Shown piece after piece: positions 14,868-24,049 of a DNA stretch of 64,000 nt. Within the stretch, counting starts at the first letter, position 1. Each line of letters starts with the position of its first letter. Both the position numbers and the translations under genes were made by a program. The notes beneath the pieces were generated by a model, which was given only the letters and a program-made list of their open reading frames with translations, was not told the origin of the DNA and ran no database searches. This stretch comes from DASQPR01 sp963831705 (GTDB taxonomy: Bacteria > Actinomycetota > Actinomycetes > Mycobacteriales > Micromonosporaceae), in the NCBI GenBank assembly GCA_963831705.1, contig CAWHRE010000009.1, positions 186,001-250,000 on the forward strand, in the 5' to 3' direction.

Positions 14868-16739
14868 TCAGCCCAGCAACTCATCCACGTAACACCAGCG
14901 CCACGCCTCACCCGGCTCCACGCTTCGCATCACCGGATGCCCGGTGTCCCGGTAGTGCGCGGTCGCGTGCCGCATCGGGCTGGAATCGCAGCACGCGATG
15001 TGCCCGCAGTACAGGCACATCCGAAGATGTACCCAGGTCGAATCCGCGTCGATGCAACCTTGGCAAACGCCGGGCGTATCGGGGCGGAGTGCCCGCGGCG
15101 ACTTGTGCAGGTGCGTGCACTCGGCCGACCCCGGTACCAGAATCAGCTCTTCTTCGCGGATCTCGTCCTGAGCCAGTTCGAGCCGATCGATCATCGACTC
15201 CTCGAGGTCGACCATCTGCATCACGATCTGCAGCACCTCGTGATCCATGATTCCGGAGTCGCGAACCCGGAGGAGTTCGGCCCGTTCCGCACCGAGCATC
15301 ACCAGTCGAAGCCGGCGATACGTCTCGCTGGGCGTGGCACGCTCGGCCTCGCCCGGTCCCAGTCGCTCCCAAGCCGCGTTAGTGCGCGACTCCGCGCGTA
15401 CCCGCAATTGTTTGAGAGTGGTCTTATCGGTGTTCTCGTCCCTGACCTCGTCGAGCGAGCGCTCGCCGGCCGCCGTGACCTGCTGCAAAAGGTTCGCGAC
15501 CTGCAGCGCGTCCTCGGCCCGGCTCGGGCCGCGCATCGCGAGCAACCTGACCAGGAAGGGAAGCGATGTGCCCTGGACGAGCAGCGTTCCGCCCACCACG
15601 ACAAGAGCCAAGAGCACGAGAACCGGTTGGTACGCCACACTGCTCGGGATCACGAACACGGCGGCGAGCGTGACGACGCCGCGCATTCCGGCCCACGAAA
15701 TGACGGCGGGCACCTTCCAGGATGGTTGCGGATCGCTGCGCCCGACCGCCGGAATCATCCTCGGCAGATACGTCGCCGGGAACACCCAGAGCGGCCGCAG
15801 CACAACCACCGCAAGCAGCACCGCAGCGCACACCGTCAGCAAGCGCGCGTGGCCCAGATTCGTGTGCCAGGCATCCTCAACAATCGTTCGCACCTGGAGG
15901 CCGATTAGCACGAACACGGCGTTTTCAAGGACGAATTGCACGGTACGCCAGTTCGTGCGCTCGGCTATCCGCGACGACGCGTTCTGCCATCGTGGAGCGT
16001 TCTGGCCGAGGATCAGACCGGCCGTGACCACCGCCAGGACACCTGAACCGTCGATGCGTTCGGCCGGGAGATACGCGACGAAGGGGGCGAGGAACGAGAT
16101 CGTCGTGTCGGTGACCGGGCTCGTGACGCGACGCCGAATGGCACCGAGCGCGTACGCGACGACGACACCGACCGCGATGCCACCGAACACGCTGACCAGG
16201 AAGTCTCGACCCACGTGCCACACGCTGACCGCACCGGAGATGGCGAAGATCGCGGTACGCAACGTCACCAGCGCGGACGCATCGTTGAACAGCGATTCAC
16301 CCTCGAGAATCGTCACGACCCGCCGGGGCAGCCCGGTCCGGCGCGCAATCGCGGTCGCGGCCACCGCATCCGGCGGAGCAACCACCGCCCCGAGCGCGAC
16401 CGCGGCCGCGAACGGCACCGGTAGCAGCCACCACACGACGAGCGCGACGCCGAACGTCGTGAACACCACGAGGCCAACCGAGAGCAGCATGATCGCCCGC
16501 TTGTTGGCCTTGAAGTCGACCAGCGACGTGCGGATCGCGGCGGTGTACAGCAGCGGCGGCAGCAGGCCGGCCAGCACGACATCCGGGGTCAGGTGGAGTG
16601 CCGGGACGAACGGGAGAAAGGAAGCCGCGAGACCGACCATGGTGAGAACGAGCGGTTCGGACAGTCCGAACCGCCGGGCCAGGGCCCCGCCGGCAGTCGC
16701 GACCGCGACCAGCATGACCAACCAACCGGAGATCCCCAC
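14868..16739 (-). CDS. CPA1-family Na+/H+ antiporter with C-terminal UBP zinc finger
   Basis: 623 residues. About 12 transmembrane helices fill the first 410 residues, with the CPA1 landmarks LGAVVAPPDAVAATAIARR, LEGESLFNDASALV and WAGMRGVVTLAAVF. A cytoplasmic helical region (about 420-535) precedes a UBP-type zinc finger (about 540-623: CTHLHKSPRALRPDTPGVCQ, CLYCGHIACCDSS, HATAHYRDTGHPVM). Exchange of Na+ or K+ for H+ is expected. The zinc finger resembles ubiquitin-binding ZnF-UBP domains, odd in a bacterium that may lack ubiquitin. The single gene converges on the caspase gene with no gap. Confidence 0.92.
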   Translation of the reverse strand: MGISGWLVMLVAVATAGGALARRFGLSEPLVLTMVGLAASFLPFVPALHLTPDVVLAGLLPPLLYTAAIRTSLVDFKANKRAIMLLSVGLVVFTTFGVALVVWWLLPVPFAAAVALGAVVAPPDAVAATAIARRTGLPRRVVTILEGESLFNDASALVTLRTAIFAISGAVSVWHVGRDFLVSVFGGIAVGVVVAYALGAIRRRVTSPVTDTTISFLAPFVAYLPAERIDGSGVLAVVTAGLILGQNAPRWQNASSRIAERTNWRTVQFVLENAVFVLIGLQVRTIVEDAWHTNLGHARLLTVCAAVLLAVVVLRPLWVFPATYLPRMIPAVGRSDPQPSWKVPAVISWAGMRGVVTLAAVFVIPSSVAYQPVLVLLALVVVGGTLLVQGTSLPFLVRLLAMRGPSRAEDALQVANLLQQVTAAGERSLDEVRDENTDKTTLKQLRVRAESRTNAAWERLGPGEAERATPSETYRRLRLVMLGAERAELLRVRDSGIMDHEVLQIVMQMVDLEESMIDRLELAQDEIREEELILVPGSAECTHLHKSPRALRPDTPGVCQGCIDADSTWVHLRMCLYCGHIACCDSSPMRHATAHYRDTGHPVMRSVEPGEAWRWCYVDELLG

Positions 16740-16905
16740 CGGCCTACCTTAGTGGGCTACCGATCAAGCTAATCCGTCCGCGGCATCAACCGCGTAATTA
16801 CATGGGTGTCGCTCACATATCTCGCCACGTCCGCGGGCCTTGTCATACCGCCAGAATCGCTACCTCGTACTTCTGCACCTCTGCATCCCGCGTGGCCAGA
16901 GTCGT

Positions 16906-17379
16906 TCATGTGCCTTTGCAGCGGTTCAAATGGGCGCCGCAGAGGACGCGGACCTCGACCAACATCGCGTCGTACGCGTAGTCGGCCATGCCGCCCAGGT
17001 CGACGAACGGCGAGTGCCAGACGTCCGGCTCGTCGATGTAGTCGGACAGGAACGCGTCAACCAGCCGGCACACCGTACGTTCGTCGATTTCACCGTTGTC
17101 GAGGCGCCTCGCCACACCGTCCAGCCACTCGTCTGCCGCGACGGCGATGGCCGGTACCGGCTCGTCGACCTCACCGAGGACGGCCGCGAGCAGATCGGCG
17201 TTCGCTTGCGGATCGCTGTCGTCGAGGCAGGCGAGCCGGATCAGATTCGGCCCGTGGTAGCCGTCGGCCAGCCAGTCGGCGGCATACCAGGGCAGGTCAC
17301 GAGCATCGAGCAGACCGAGTGCGTATTCGACGGCGACGGCGTGTGGAGTCTTCCGGGCAGGCGGCAGCTTGGTCGGCAT
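16906..17379 (-). CDS. Uncharacterised acidic protein (157 aa)
   Basis: No family recognised. The protein is soluble and acidic, with helical segments (LPWYAADWLADGYHGPNLIR, RRLDNGEIDERTVCRLVDAF). The C-terminus contains a Cys pair (VLCGAHLNRCKGT). Similar small helical proteins are scattered in actinomycetes, sometimes beside toxins, but no toxin is visible here. It lies 67 bases beyond the SecA2 end in the same orientation. Confidence 0.65.
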   Translation of the reverse strand: MPTKLPPARKTPHAVAVEYALGLLDARDLPWYAADWLADGYHGPNLIRLACLDDSDPQANADLLAAVLGEVDEPVPAIAVAADEWLDGVARRLDNGEIDERTVCRLVDAFLSDYIDEPDVWHSPFVDLGGMADYAYDAMLVEVRVLCGAHLNRCKGT

Positions 17380-17430
17380 ACGACCGAGTGTGAGTCAGAC
17401 GATACGGTGCTCGCTCGTCATTTACCGGAT

Positions 17431-17444
17431 AACGGCATGCCGTT
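17431..17444. repeat. 14-bp perfect palindrome at the secA2 3' end
   Basis: AACGGCATGCCGTT immediately follows the secA2 stop codon on the minus strand. It could be part of a terminator hairpin, though it has no loop and no T-run. Confidence 0.35.
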
Positions 17445-17446
17445 GA

Positions 17447-19849
17447 TCAGCGTTTGCCGAGCAGTGCTCTCGACGCGTTCGCGATGAACCGCTCCATCTC
17501 CGAACCGAACGGGTTGTCGTGGACCATGTACGTCCAGGTCGCGGCCGGTCGGGCGAGACCCGCGTCGTCAGGTGACCAATCCTTGCCGTTGATCTCCGAC
17601 TCCTCGAACGTGTCCACCGTCTGCGTCTCCGCGCCCTCCATCATCTCGCGGAACGCCGGGATCGCGGCGCGGTGGAATTCATCCAGCGGGTTCTGCTTGC
17701 CGAGCGTACGGAGGTGAATGCCCTCGCGGACGTCGGCGAGCATCGCAAGGTGGTCCGACCAGCCCTGGTCGAGGTGGAACAGCGCGATCAGGCGGGCGGC
17801 ACGTTCGGCCGTATCCGCCCCGACCTCTTCCACTACCTCGTCGTAGTACTCGCCACGCGACACCAGCTGGACGGCCGCGTCGGTGGTCAGGAACTCGTTG
17901 CGGCGTTCGGCCAGAAGCTGCCGCTGGCGCTCGATCAGCACGCCGTACTTCCACGTGCTGCGGTGGATCTCGAATGAAACGCCCTCGGCGACGCGTTGCG
18001 CGTGGGCGACCGCCTCGATCACGGCCGCATCGGTGACCCGGCCGTCGGCGTCCGCGCGCCCGTAGACCGGATCGTCGTTGTCGACGATCAGTGCGTCTTC
18101 GAGGCTCACGAAGAAGACCGACCCGCCCGGGTCGCCCTGGCGTCCGGCGCGACCACGCAGTTGGTCGTCGATCCGGCCACTGTTGTTGCGCCCGGCGCCG
18201 ATGACGTACAGGCCACCGAACTTCACGACGTCGTCGCGATCGGACGCGTCGGTACCGCCGAGACGGATGTCGATGCCTCGACCGGCCATCTGGGTCGACA
18301 CCGTCACCGCCCCGGTACGGCCGGCTTCCGCGATGATCGCGGCTTCGTCCTCGTCGTTCTTCGCGTTCAGCACGACGCACTCAACGCCCTCGGCACGCAT
18401 ATGCGCGGCAAGACGCTCGGACTCGGCGACGTCGAGCGTGCCGACCAGCACCGGGCGGCCGGCGGCGTGCGCCTCGGCGACCTCGGTGATCAGCGCGATC
18501 TCTTTCTCCTCGGCGGTCGCGTAGACCCGATCCAGCTCGTCCTTACGGATGTTCGGCGTGTTCGGCGGGATCACGGCTACCTCGAGCTGGTAGAACTCGC
18601 GCAGCTGGTCGCCGATCCGGATCGCCGTGCCGGTCATCCCGCAGACGGTCGGGTAGAGACCGATGAACGCCTGTACGGTGATCGACCCCAGCACGTGCCC
18701 CTCGGGCGTGGTGACCAGCCCTTCCTTCGCCTCGACCGCGGCCTGGAGCCCGTCCGGCCAGCGCCGGCGCTTCGGCACGCGACCGCGGAACTCGTCCACC
18801 AGCGCGACCTTGCCGTCGCGCACGATGTAGTCGACGTCGCGGGTCAGCAGCACGCGGGCGTGCAGAGCCTGGTTCACTGCGGTCAGCTGGTTCAGGCTCT
18901 CCTCGGCGTACAGGTCGATGTCACCGAAGGCCTTTTCGACCACCTTGGCACCGCGTGGGGTGAGCTGGACGTTCCGGCGGTCGTCCACGACCTGGAAGTC
19001 GCGGCCGGGGCGGAGCGAGGCGACCAGCGTCGCGGTCGAAACCGTGACCGTTTCGGCATCGGTCTCGGTGATGCTGCCGGCCAGCACGAGCGGTACGCGT
19101 GCCTCGTCGATCAGGATCGAGTCAGCCTCGTCCACGATGACGGTGTCCAGCGGCGGCATGACGGCGTCGCCGGCTTCCACGATCAGCTGGTCGCGCAGGA
19201 AGTCGAAGCCGGCTTCGGAGATCGCGACATAGGTGACGTCCGACGCGTACGCCGACGTGCGCTCATCGTGCGTGCTCGCCTCACCGACCGATGCGACCGT
19301 GAGCCCGAGCAGTAGGTAGACCGGTCCCATCCAGGTCGCGTCGCGCTTGGCGAGATAGTCGTTGACCGTCAAAACGTGTACGCGCGACCCGCGCACCGCG
19401 TGCCCGAACGCGGCGATCACGGCGGCGAGCGTCTTGCCCTCACCGGTCGCCATCTCGGCGATCCGGCCGTCGATCATCGCCATCGCGCCGAGTAGCTGCG
19501 TGTCGAACGCGGTCTCACCGAGCGCGCGGCGGCCGGCCTCGCGGCCGAGGGCGCAAATCTCGACGAGCTGATCTTTGGTGAGCGCGCCACCGGTGGCCGG
19601 AACTTCGGCATCGTCGTCAAGGTCGTCCGAGTCGGCATCGGAGCCCACGAGATCATCAATGTCCGGTCGCCCGAGCAGCTCTCGCGCAACGGCGGTCAGC
19701 TCCTCGTCGGAGAGCCCGGCCAGCTCGCCACCGCGCTCGGCGATGGCGTCCAGGAGCTGCTCATACTCCCCGAGCTTCACCGTTGCGCCCGGCTTCTGCA
19801 GCAGCTGCGAAAATGACTTCTTCAAGCGATCCGCGATACCCACGAGCAC
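17447..19849 (-). CDS. secA2: Accessory preprotein translocase ATPase SecA2
   Basis: 800 residues, shorter than housekeeping SecA and without the C-terminal metal-binding Cys motif. Walker A lies in MATGEGKTLAAVIAAF (about residue 137). DEAD-box and cross-linking regions follow: VDEADSILIDEARVP, GMTGTAIRIGDQL, STQMAGRGIDIRLGG and DQLRGRAGRQGDPG. These features and the N-terminus (ADRLKKSFSQLLQKPGATVK) match actinobacterial SecA2, which powers export of a limited set of proteins. No other accessory Sec genes (SecY2, Asp) are seen. The gene just upstream in the same orientation encodes a surface-anchored protein that may be a client. Confidence 0.93.
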   Translation of the reverse strand: MLVGIADRLKKSFSQLLQKPGATVKLGEYEQLLDAIAERGGELAGLSDEELTAVARELLGRPDIDDLVGSDADSDDLDDDAEVPATGGALTKDQLVEICALGREAGRRALGETAFDTQLLGAMAMIDGRIAEMATGEGKTLAAVIAAFGHAVRGSRVHVLTVNDYLAKRDATWMGPVYLLLGLTVASVGEASTHDERTSAYASDVTYVAISEAGFDFLRDQLIVEAGDAVMPPLDTVIVDEADSILIDEARVPLVLAGSITETDAETVTVSTATLVASLRPGRDFQVVDDRRNVQLTPRGAKVVEKAFGDIDLYAEESLNQLTAVNQALHARVLLTRDVDYIVRDGKVALVDEFRGRVPKRRRWPDGLQAAVEAKEGLVTTPEGHVLGSITVQAFIGLYPTVCGMTGTAIRIGDQLREFYQLEVAVIPPNTPNIRKDELDRVYATAEEKEIALITEVAEAHAAGRPVLVGTLDVAESERLAAHMRAEGVECVVLNAKNDEDEAAIIAEAGRTGAVTVSTQMAGRGIDIRLGGTDASDRDDVVKFGGLYVIGAGRNNSGRIDDQLRGRAGRQGDPGGSVFFVSLEDALIVDNDDPVYGRADADGRVTDAAVIEAVAHAQRVAEGVSFEIHRSTWKYGVLIERQRQLLAERRNEFLTTDAAVQLVSRGEYYDEVVEEVGADTAERAARLIALFHLDQGWSDHLAMLADVREGIHLRTLGKQNPLDEFHRAAIPAFREMMEGAETQTVDTFEESEINGKDWSPDDAGLARPAATWTYMVHDNPFGSEMERFIANASRALLGKR

Positions 19850-19937
19850 ACTCTAGGTCGCTCGCCCCCGCGCCGGTGTGCCCGGTCTCACAAACTTCGG
19901 CCAACGGTCGGGATGAACCCGCACAACCGGCGTGAGC

Positions 19938-20972
19938 CTACGGACGCCGGCGCGGCCGGACGAGGCCCCAGATCAAACCACCGACCAGGATCACGGCCCC
20001 GGCGCCGAGCAGGAACACCGGATTCACGCCCGACAGATCGCCGAGCCCACCGGTGGGTGCGGCGGAGCCAGGAGCTCGCGGCGGCGGCAACGCGACCGCG
20101 GACTTGGACGGCGCTGGGAATGGCGGCGAGGCGTACCGCAGGATCTTGGTCTGGATCGGTTCCGTTTCCTGGTCGCTCACCGTGTAGAAGGACAATCCGT
20201 CCGGCCCGTACGCGATGCTCTCGCCCTGTGGCTCGTTCGGCAGTGGCGTGATCCGTGGCGCGGTCGTGGTGATCGCCTTGACCACGTCGCCGTCCGGGAC
20301 CGGCCACTCGTACGCGTCGTTGTAGGAGCGAAGCGCGACTTTGCGGCGGTCCGGCGAGTTTGCCCCGCCGGTGACCACGAAGCCGCCGAGCGCGCCGACA
20401 CCGCTGGGCGTATCGGTCGGCGTCAGCGTGAACGTGCCGGCCCGCTTCAACGTCGCGGAGCCGTCCGAGACGTAGATTCCGGCCCGAACCGGGTCTTTCG
20501 TGACGATGATCGGCGAATCGTCGGCGGCCAGCAGGAGGGCCTCCGCATCGTGGGCGCCGTCCGGGTACGCGTACCGCTGAATGGTTGGGATCTTGTGCCC
20601 CGGCGACAGCGACCAAATCGCGATCGTCTTTCGGGTCGAGTCATTGTCGCCGATGTCCGCGACATACAGCGTGCCGTCGTGCCCGATCGCGGCGTCCTCC
20701 GGATCGTAGGCCGAGGTCGGGTAACCAACCGACTTGATCACCTGGCAGCTCTTGTCGAGGTACCAAATCCGGATCTTGGACTTGTCGATGTTGCTGTCCG
20801 AGACCGAGAAAAAGGCGTTGGCCGTTGCGATGAGCCCGGACAAGCCGACGACACGATCGTCGGTGATGGTGCACACGCTCTGCGCTGTTACCGCAGCAGC
20901 GGACGCCGGCGACGGACACCCAAGCGCTGCGGCAACGATCAGCAGAAGGGCGAGGCTAGAGCGGAACGACAC
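19938..20972 (-). CDS. Surface protein with signal peptide, propeller-like ectodomain and C-terminal anchor
   Basis: 344 residues from GTG 20972. A signal peptide (LALLLIVAAALGCPSPASA) is followed by a beta-propeller-like ectodomain with motifs such as DAAIGHDGTLYVADIGDND, GAHDAEALLLAADDSPIIVT and PQGESIAYGPDGLSFYTVSD. A Pro/Ala-rich stalk leads to a C-terminal transmembrane helix (FLLGAGAVILVGGLIWGLV) and a basic tail, so the domain faces outward. No active site is recognised. The start overlaps the end of the upstream kinase-ParB gene by 17 bases, and secA2 follows 88 bases later. Confidence 0.8.
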   Translation of the reverse strand: MSFRSSLALLLIVAAALGCPSPASAAAVTAQSVCTITDDRVVGLSGLIATANAFFSVSDSNIDKSKIRIWYLDKSCQVIKSVGYPTSAYDPEDAAIGHDGTLYVADIGDNDSTRKTIAIWSLSPGHKIPTIQRYAYPDGAHDAEALLLAADDSPIIVTKDPVRAGIYVSDGSATLKRAGTFTLTPTDTPSGVGALGGFVVTGGANSPDRRKVALRSYNDAYEWPVPDGDVVKAITTTAPRITPLPNEPQGESIAYGPDGLSFYTVSDQETEPIQTKILRYASPPFPAPSKSAVALPPPRAPGSAAPTGGLGDLSGVNPVFLLGAGAVILVGGLIWGLVRPRRRP

Positions 20973-21885
20973 GAGTCCGATGGGGGGCCGGGAGGCTGAG
21001 TTCGTGTGCCTCGGCCCAGTCCTCGATCCGCGCCGGAGTTACCTCGTTCTCCAGAAACTGCAGCGCGGTGACGCCGCCCGCGACCTCCTCGTTCGCCTCC
21101 GCGACGAGTTTCGCCGGGACCAGGCGTACGCCGCTCTGGATCGCCGCGCTGAGGCGTCGATGGCCGTCGACCACGAAGAAGTTCGGATGTGCGTACCCGA
21201 CGGAGATCGTCTCCAGCGCGGCCGGATCGGCCTTGACGGCATCGACCAGATCCGAACCCCATGCTCCGCTGAGGACCGTGATGTCGGTGGTGGGATAGAT
21301 CCGCGTCGGATCCAGGAGGAGCACCGGCTCGCCGGTCCTGGGCTGACCGAAAACGCGCACGATCTGCTCGACGATCTGGTCCGGGGTGGCGCCGGTCGAG
21401 TCGCAGACGAGGTCGTAGTTGCGCAGGCGGGTCTTGTCGGCACCGTACCGGCTGACGAACCGGGCGCGCTCGCTCTCGCTGCGGCTGGCCAGGCGGTCGA
21501 TCGCCTCTTCCACCGACGCGTAGCTCTCCACCTCGTCACCCGGCCGGGACAGCACACGGCGGGCGGCGACCACCGGCTCGGTGATCAGGTGAACCTTGAG
21601 CGCTTCTTTGAAGAAGAACCAGGCCAGGCGGCTGTCGACGATCAACTGCTCGCCGGATGCGGCGATGCCGCTCTGCAACTCGTCAACGTATGTGTCGATC
21701 TTGTCATCGAGCTCGGCGTGCAGGTTCAGCTGGAGCGCGGTCATGCCCCGCTGGGCCGCCATGTCGCGGTAGAGATCCCCGACGCTGATCCGCTTGATCG
21801 ACAGTCGTTCGGCGAGCAGCTTGGACACCGTGCTCTTGCCACTGCCGAGGTCCCCATTGATGACGATTGACCGGCGCGTTGGCAT
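20956..21885 (-). CDS. Cytidylate-kinase-like P-loop protein fused to a ParB-like domain
   Basis: 309 residues. The N-terminal part (about 1-175) opens RRSIVINGDLGSGKSTVSKL with a canonical P-loop, GDLYRDMAAQRGM and a LID-like region RVLSRPGDEV; it resembles cytidylate kinases. The C-terminal part (about 185-295) contains GYAHPNFFVVDGHRRLSAAI, the DGHRR-type motif of ParB/Srx-like nucleotide-binding domains. The combination suggests an NTP-dependent regulator or kinase acting on a non-standard substrate. It lies between yrdC and a surface-protein gene in the same orientation. Its function is unknown. Confidence 0.8.
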   Translation of the reverse strand: MPTRRSIVINGDLGSGKSTVSKLLAERLSIKRISVGDLYRDMAAQRGMTALQLNLHAELDDKIDTYVDELQSGIAASGEQLIVDSRLAWFFFKEALKVHLITEPVVAARRVLSRPGDEVESYASVEEAIDRLASRSESERARFVSRYGADKTRLRNYDLVCDSTGATPDQIVEQIVRVFGQPRTGEPVLLLDPTRIYPTTDITVLSGAWGSDLVDAVKADPAALETISVGYAHPNFFVVDGHRRLSAAIQSGVRLVPAKLVAEANEEVAGGVTALQFLENEVTPARIEDWAEAHELSLPAPHRTRVVPL

Positions 21886-21968
21886 GCGGTGTCCTAAGGT
21901 CGATTTGCGAATAATCCGCAGTATCGGGAGATTGGCCGAACCAACATGCTAGCAGCCGGATGATGCGG

Positions 21969-22589
21969 TTATTCGAAGCGGGATGGATCACCCGCGCCAT
22001 AGCGCAGAATCTCCGGTTCGTCACCGGACAGGTCGACCACGGTGGTCGGCTCGACGCCGCAGTCGCCGGAATCGATCACCGCGTCGATCGAGGAATCCAG
22101 GCGGTCCTTGATTTCCCAACCCTGGGTCATCGGCTCCTCGTCGCCGGGCAAGAGCAGGGTCGTCGACAGGATCGGTTCGCCGAGTTCCTCCAGGAGCGCC
22201 TGCACCACGACATGCTGGGGTACACGTACGCCGACCGTCTTCTTCTTCGGGTGCAGCAGGCGGCGGGGTACCTCCTTCGTGGCCGGCAGGATGAACGTAT
22301 AGCTGCCCGGCGTCGATGCCTTGACCAGCCGGAACACTGAGTTGCTCACGTGCACGAACTGTCCCAATTGGGCAAAGTCGCGGCATACCAGCGTGAAGTC
22401 GTGACGATCGTCGAGGTGCCGGATTTCCTTGATCCGATCAAGGCCGTCCTTGTTGCCGAGCTGACAGCCGAGCGCAAAGCAGGAATCCGTCGGGTACGCG
22501 ATCAGGCCGCCCTCACGAACGATGTCGACGACCTGGCGGATCGAGCGTGCCTGAGGGTTGTCCGGATTGACGTCAAAGTAACGGGCCAC
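21969..22589 (-). CDS. L-threonylcarbamoyladenylate synthase family protein (Sua5/YciO/YrdC)
   Basis: 206 residues with family hallmarks: GGLIAYPTDSCFALGCQL, KEIRHLDDRHDFTLVCRD, PGSYTFILPATKEVPRRLL and VGVRVPQHVVVQALLEELG. The true synthases make the threonylcarbamoyl-AMP used for tRNA t6A37. The KRHD-type wording and length place it closer to the YciO branch, so activity on tRNA is probable but not certain. It is divergent from the MFS transporter gene. Confidence 0.88.
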   Translation of the reverse strand: MARYFDVNPDNPQARSIRQVVDIVREGGLIAYPTDSCFALGCQLGNKDGLDRIKEIRHLDDRHDFTLVCRDFAQLGQFVHVSNSVFRLVKASTPGSYTFILPATKEVPRRLLHPKKKTVGVRVPQHVVVQALLEELGEPILSTTLLLPGDEEPMTQGWEIKDRLDSSIDAVIDSGDCGVEPTTVVDLSGDEPEILRYGAGDPSRFE

Positions 22590-22699
22590 GAGCCTCAGCG
22601 TAGTAATAAATGGGTCGCGATTCGGGGACGCGCCTGAACAAGATGTGGCATGGCCCTCACAAGGGAGCCGCTGTCATACCCGGAAGGCAGACTGGCCGC

Positions 22700-24049
22700 G
22701 TGATCCGCTCAGCATTCCCCGCTCGCTTCGAAGCTCGACGCCTCCTCCTTGGCACGTTGCTGACCGCCATCGGCTTCGGCATGACGCTGCCATTTCTGTT
22801 CGTCTATCTGACGAAGGTGCGTCACCTCGACGCGACCACGGTCGGCGTGCTCGTCGCCTGGATGGGCGTGCTCGGACTGCTGCTCGGCGGCCCGGCCGGC
22901 GCGATGATCGACCGCTTCGGGGCGCGACGCGTGATCCTGCCGCTGTTCGGCGTCAACGCGGTCGGCACGATCGGCTACGGATTCGTCCATACCACCTGGC
23001 AGGCGTTCATCTGCGCGACGTTGATCGCGATCGGCGGATCCGCGCTGTGGTCCGGCGAGAACACCATCCTCACGAGCGTCACCAGCGAGGCCGAGCGGCA
23101 GAAGACGTTCGGCCTGTCGTTCGCGATCCTCAACCTCGGTATCGGTACCGGCGGCCTGATCTCGAGCTTCATCGCGAACGTCAACGATCCTTCGTCGTTC
23201 CGGCTGCTCTACCTCGTCGACGGTTGCACGACGCTGCTGCCGATGTTGATCCTGTTGAGCCTGCGCGGCGTCGGCGGCCCAATCGCGACCGCACCGGCCG
23301 AGAAGCACGCGAAGGAGTCCGGCGGTTATCGCGAGGTGTTTGCGAACCGGGCATTCCGCCGCTTCGCCATCTTCACGGTCGTGTTGATGACATGCGCGTA
23401 CGCGCAGATGGAGGTCGGCTACCCGGCGTACGCGACGACCGCGGCGGGCGTGCCGGTCCGCGTGATCGGCTGGGGGTTCGCGGCGAACACCGCGACGATC
23501 GTGCTGGCCCAATTGTTCGTACTCAAACGGATGGAAGGGCGTAGCCGGAGCCGAGCGCTCGCCCTGGTCGGCTTGATCATCGCCACGTCGTGGCTGATCC
23601 TGGGCGCCGGCACGCTCGGACGGTCGGTGAGCACGGTGATTCCGATGGTCTGCGTCGTGCTCGCGTCGGCGGTGTTCGCCTGCGGCGAGACGCTGATGTC
23701 GCCGATCCTGCCGGCCGTGACGAATGCGCTCGCCACCGATGAACTCCGCGGACGCTACAACGCGATCTCGGGCATGAGCTGGGGTGTCACCTCGATCATC
23801 GGGCCGCTGACGGCAGGGCCGCTGATCGGCCACGGCCACACCACGATCTGGCTGCTCTTCGTTGTGATCGGGGCCCTGCTCGCATCCGTCCTGGCCCTCT
23901 CCCTGCATCGGCTGCTGACGCCGAAGCAGGACGGTCGCGAACTCGACCCGTCAGACTCCGACGATCTGGCCGATCTCACCGGGCCTGCGGCTGGGCCCTC
24001 GGTCGGCGTTTCGGTTGGCGCCGACGTCAAGGCCGGCGTCGCGGTCTAG
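22700..24049 (+). CDS. MFS transporter
   Basis: 449 residues from GTG 22700, chosen because GGAAGG lies upstream and an in-frame ATG at 22610 sits next to the divergent gene start without a ribosome site. Twelve hydrophobic helices are present. The motif-A loop between helices 2 and 3 reads GGPAGAMIDRFGARRVILPL; further typical stretches are GFGMTLPFLFVYLTKVRHLD and NALATDELRGRYNAISGMSW. It resembles drug-efflux MFS proteins; the substrate is unknown. The last 99 bases overlap the end of the convergent cydC gene. Confidence 0.9.
   Translation: MIRSAFPARFEARRLLLGTLLTAIGFGMTLPFLFVYLTKVRHLDATTVGVLVAWMGVLGLLLGGPAGAMIDRFGARRVILPLFGVNAVGTIGYGFVHTTWQAFICATLIAIGGSALWSGENTILTSVTSEAERQKTFGLSFAILNLGIGTGGLISSFIANVNDPSSFRLLYLVDGCTTLLPMLILLSLRGVGGPIATAPAEKHAKESGGYREVFANRAFRRFAIFTVVLMTCAYAQMEVGYPAYATTAAGVPVRVIGWGFAANTATIVLAQLFVLKRMEGRSRSRALALVGLIIATSWLILGAGTLGRSVSTVIPMVCVVLASAVFACGETLMSPILPAVTNALATDELRGRYNAISGMSWGVTSIIGPLTAGPLIGHGHTTIWLLFVVIGALLASVLALSLHRLLTPKQDGRELDPSDSDDLADLTGPAAGPSVGVSVGADVKAGVAV

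Noticed and set aside
17996..19315. Long plus-strand open frame opposite secA2
   Set aside because: It is the antisense shadow of a high-GC gene; its predicted protein is Arg/His-rich with no domain, while the minus strand encodes an intact SecA2.
22610..22699. ATG start for the MFS transporter at 22610
   Set aside because: No Shine-Dalgarno, close to the divergent yrdC start, and the extra residues are not hydrophobic.
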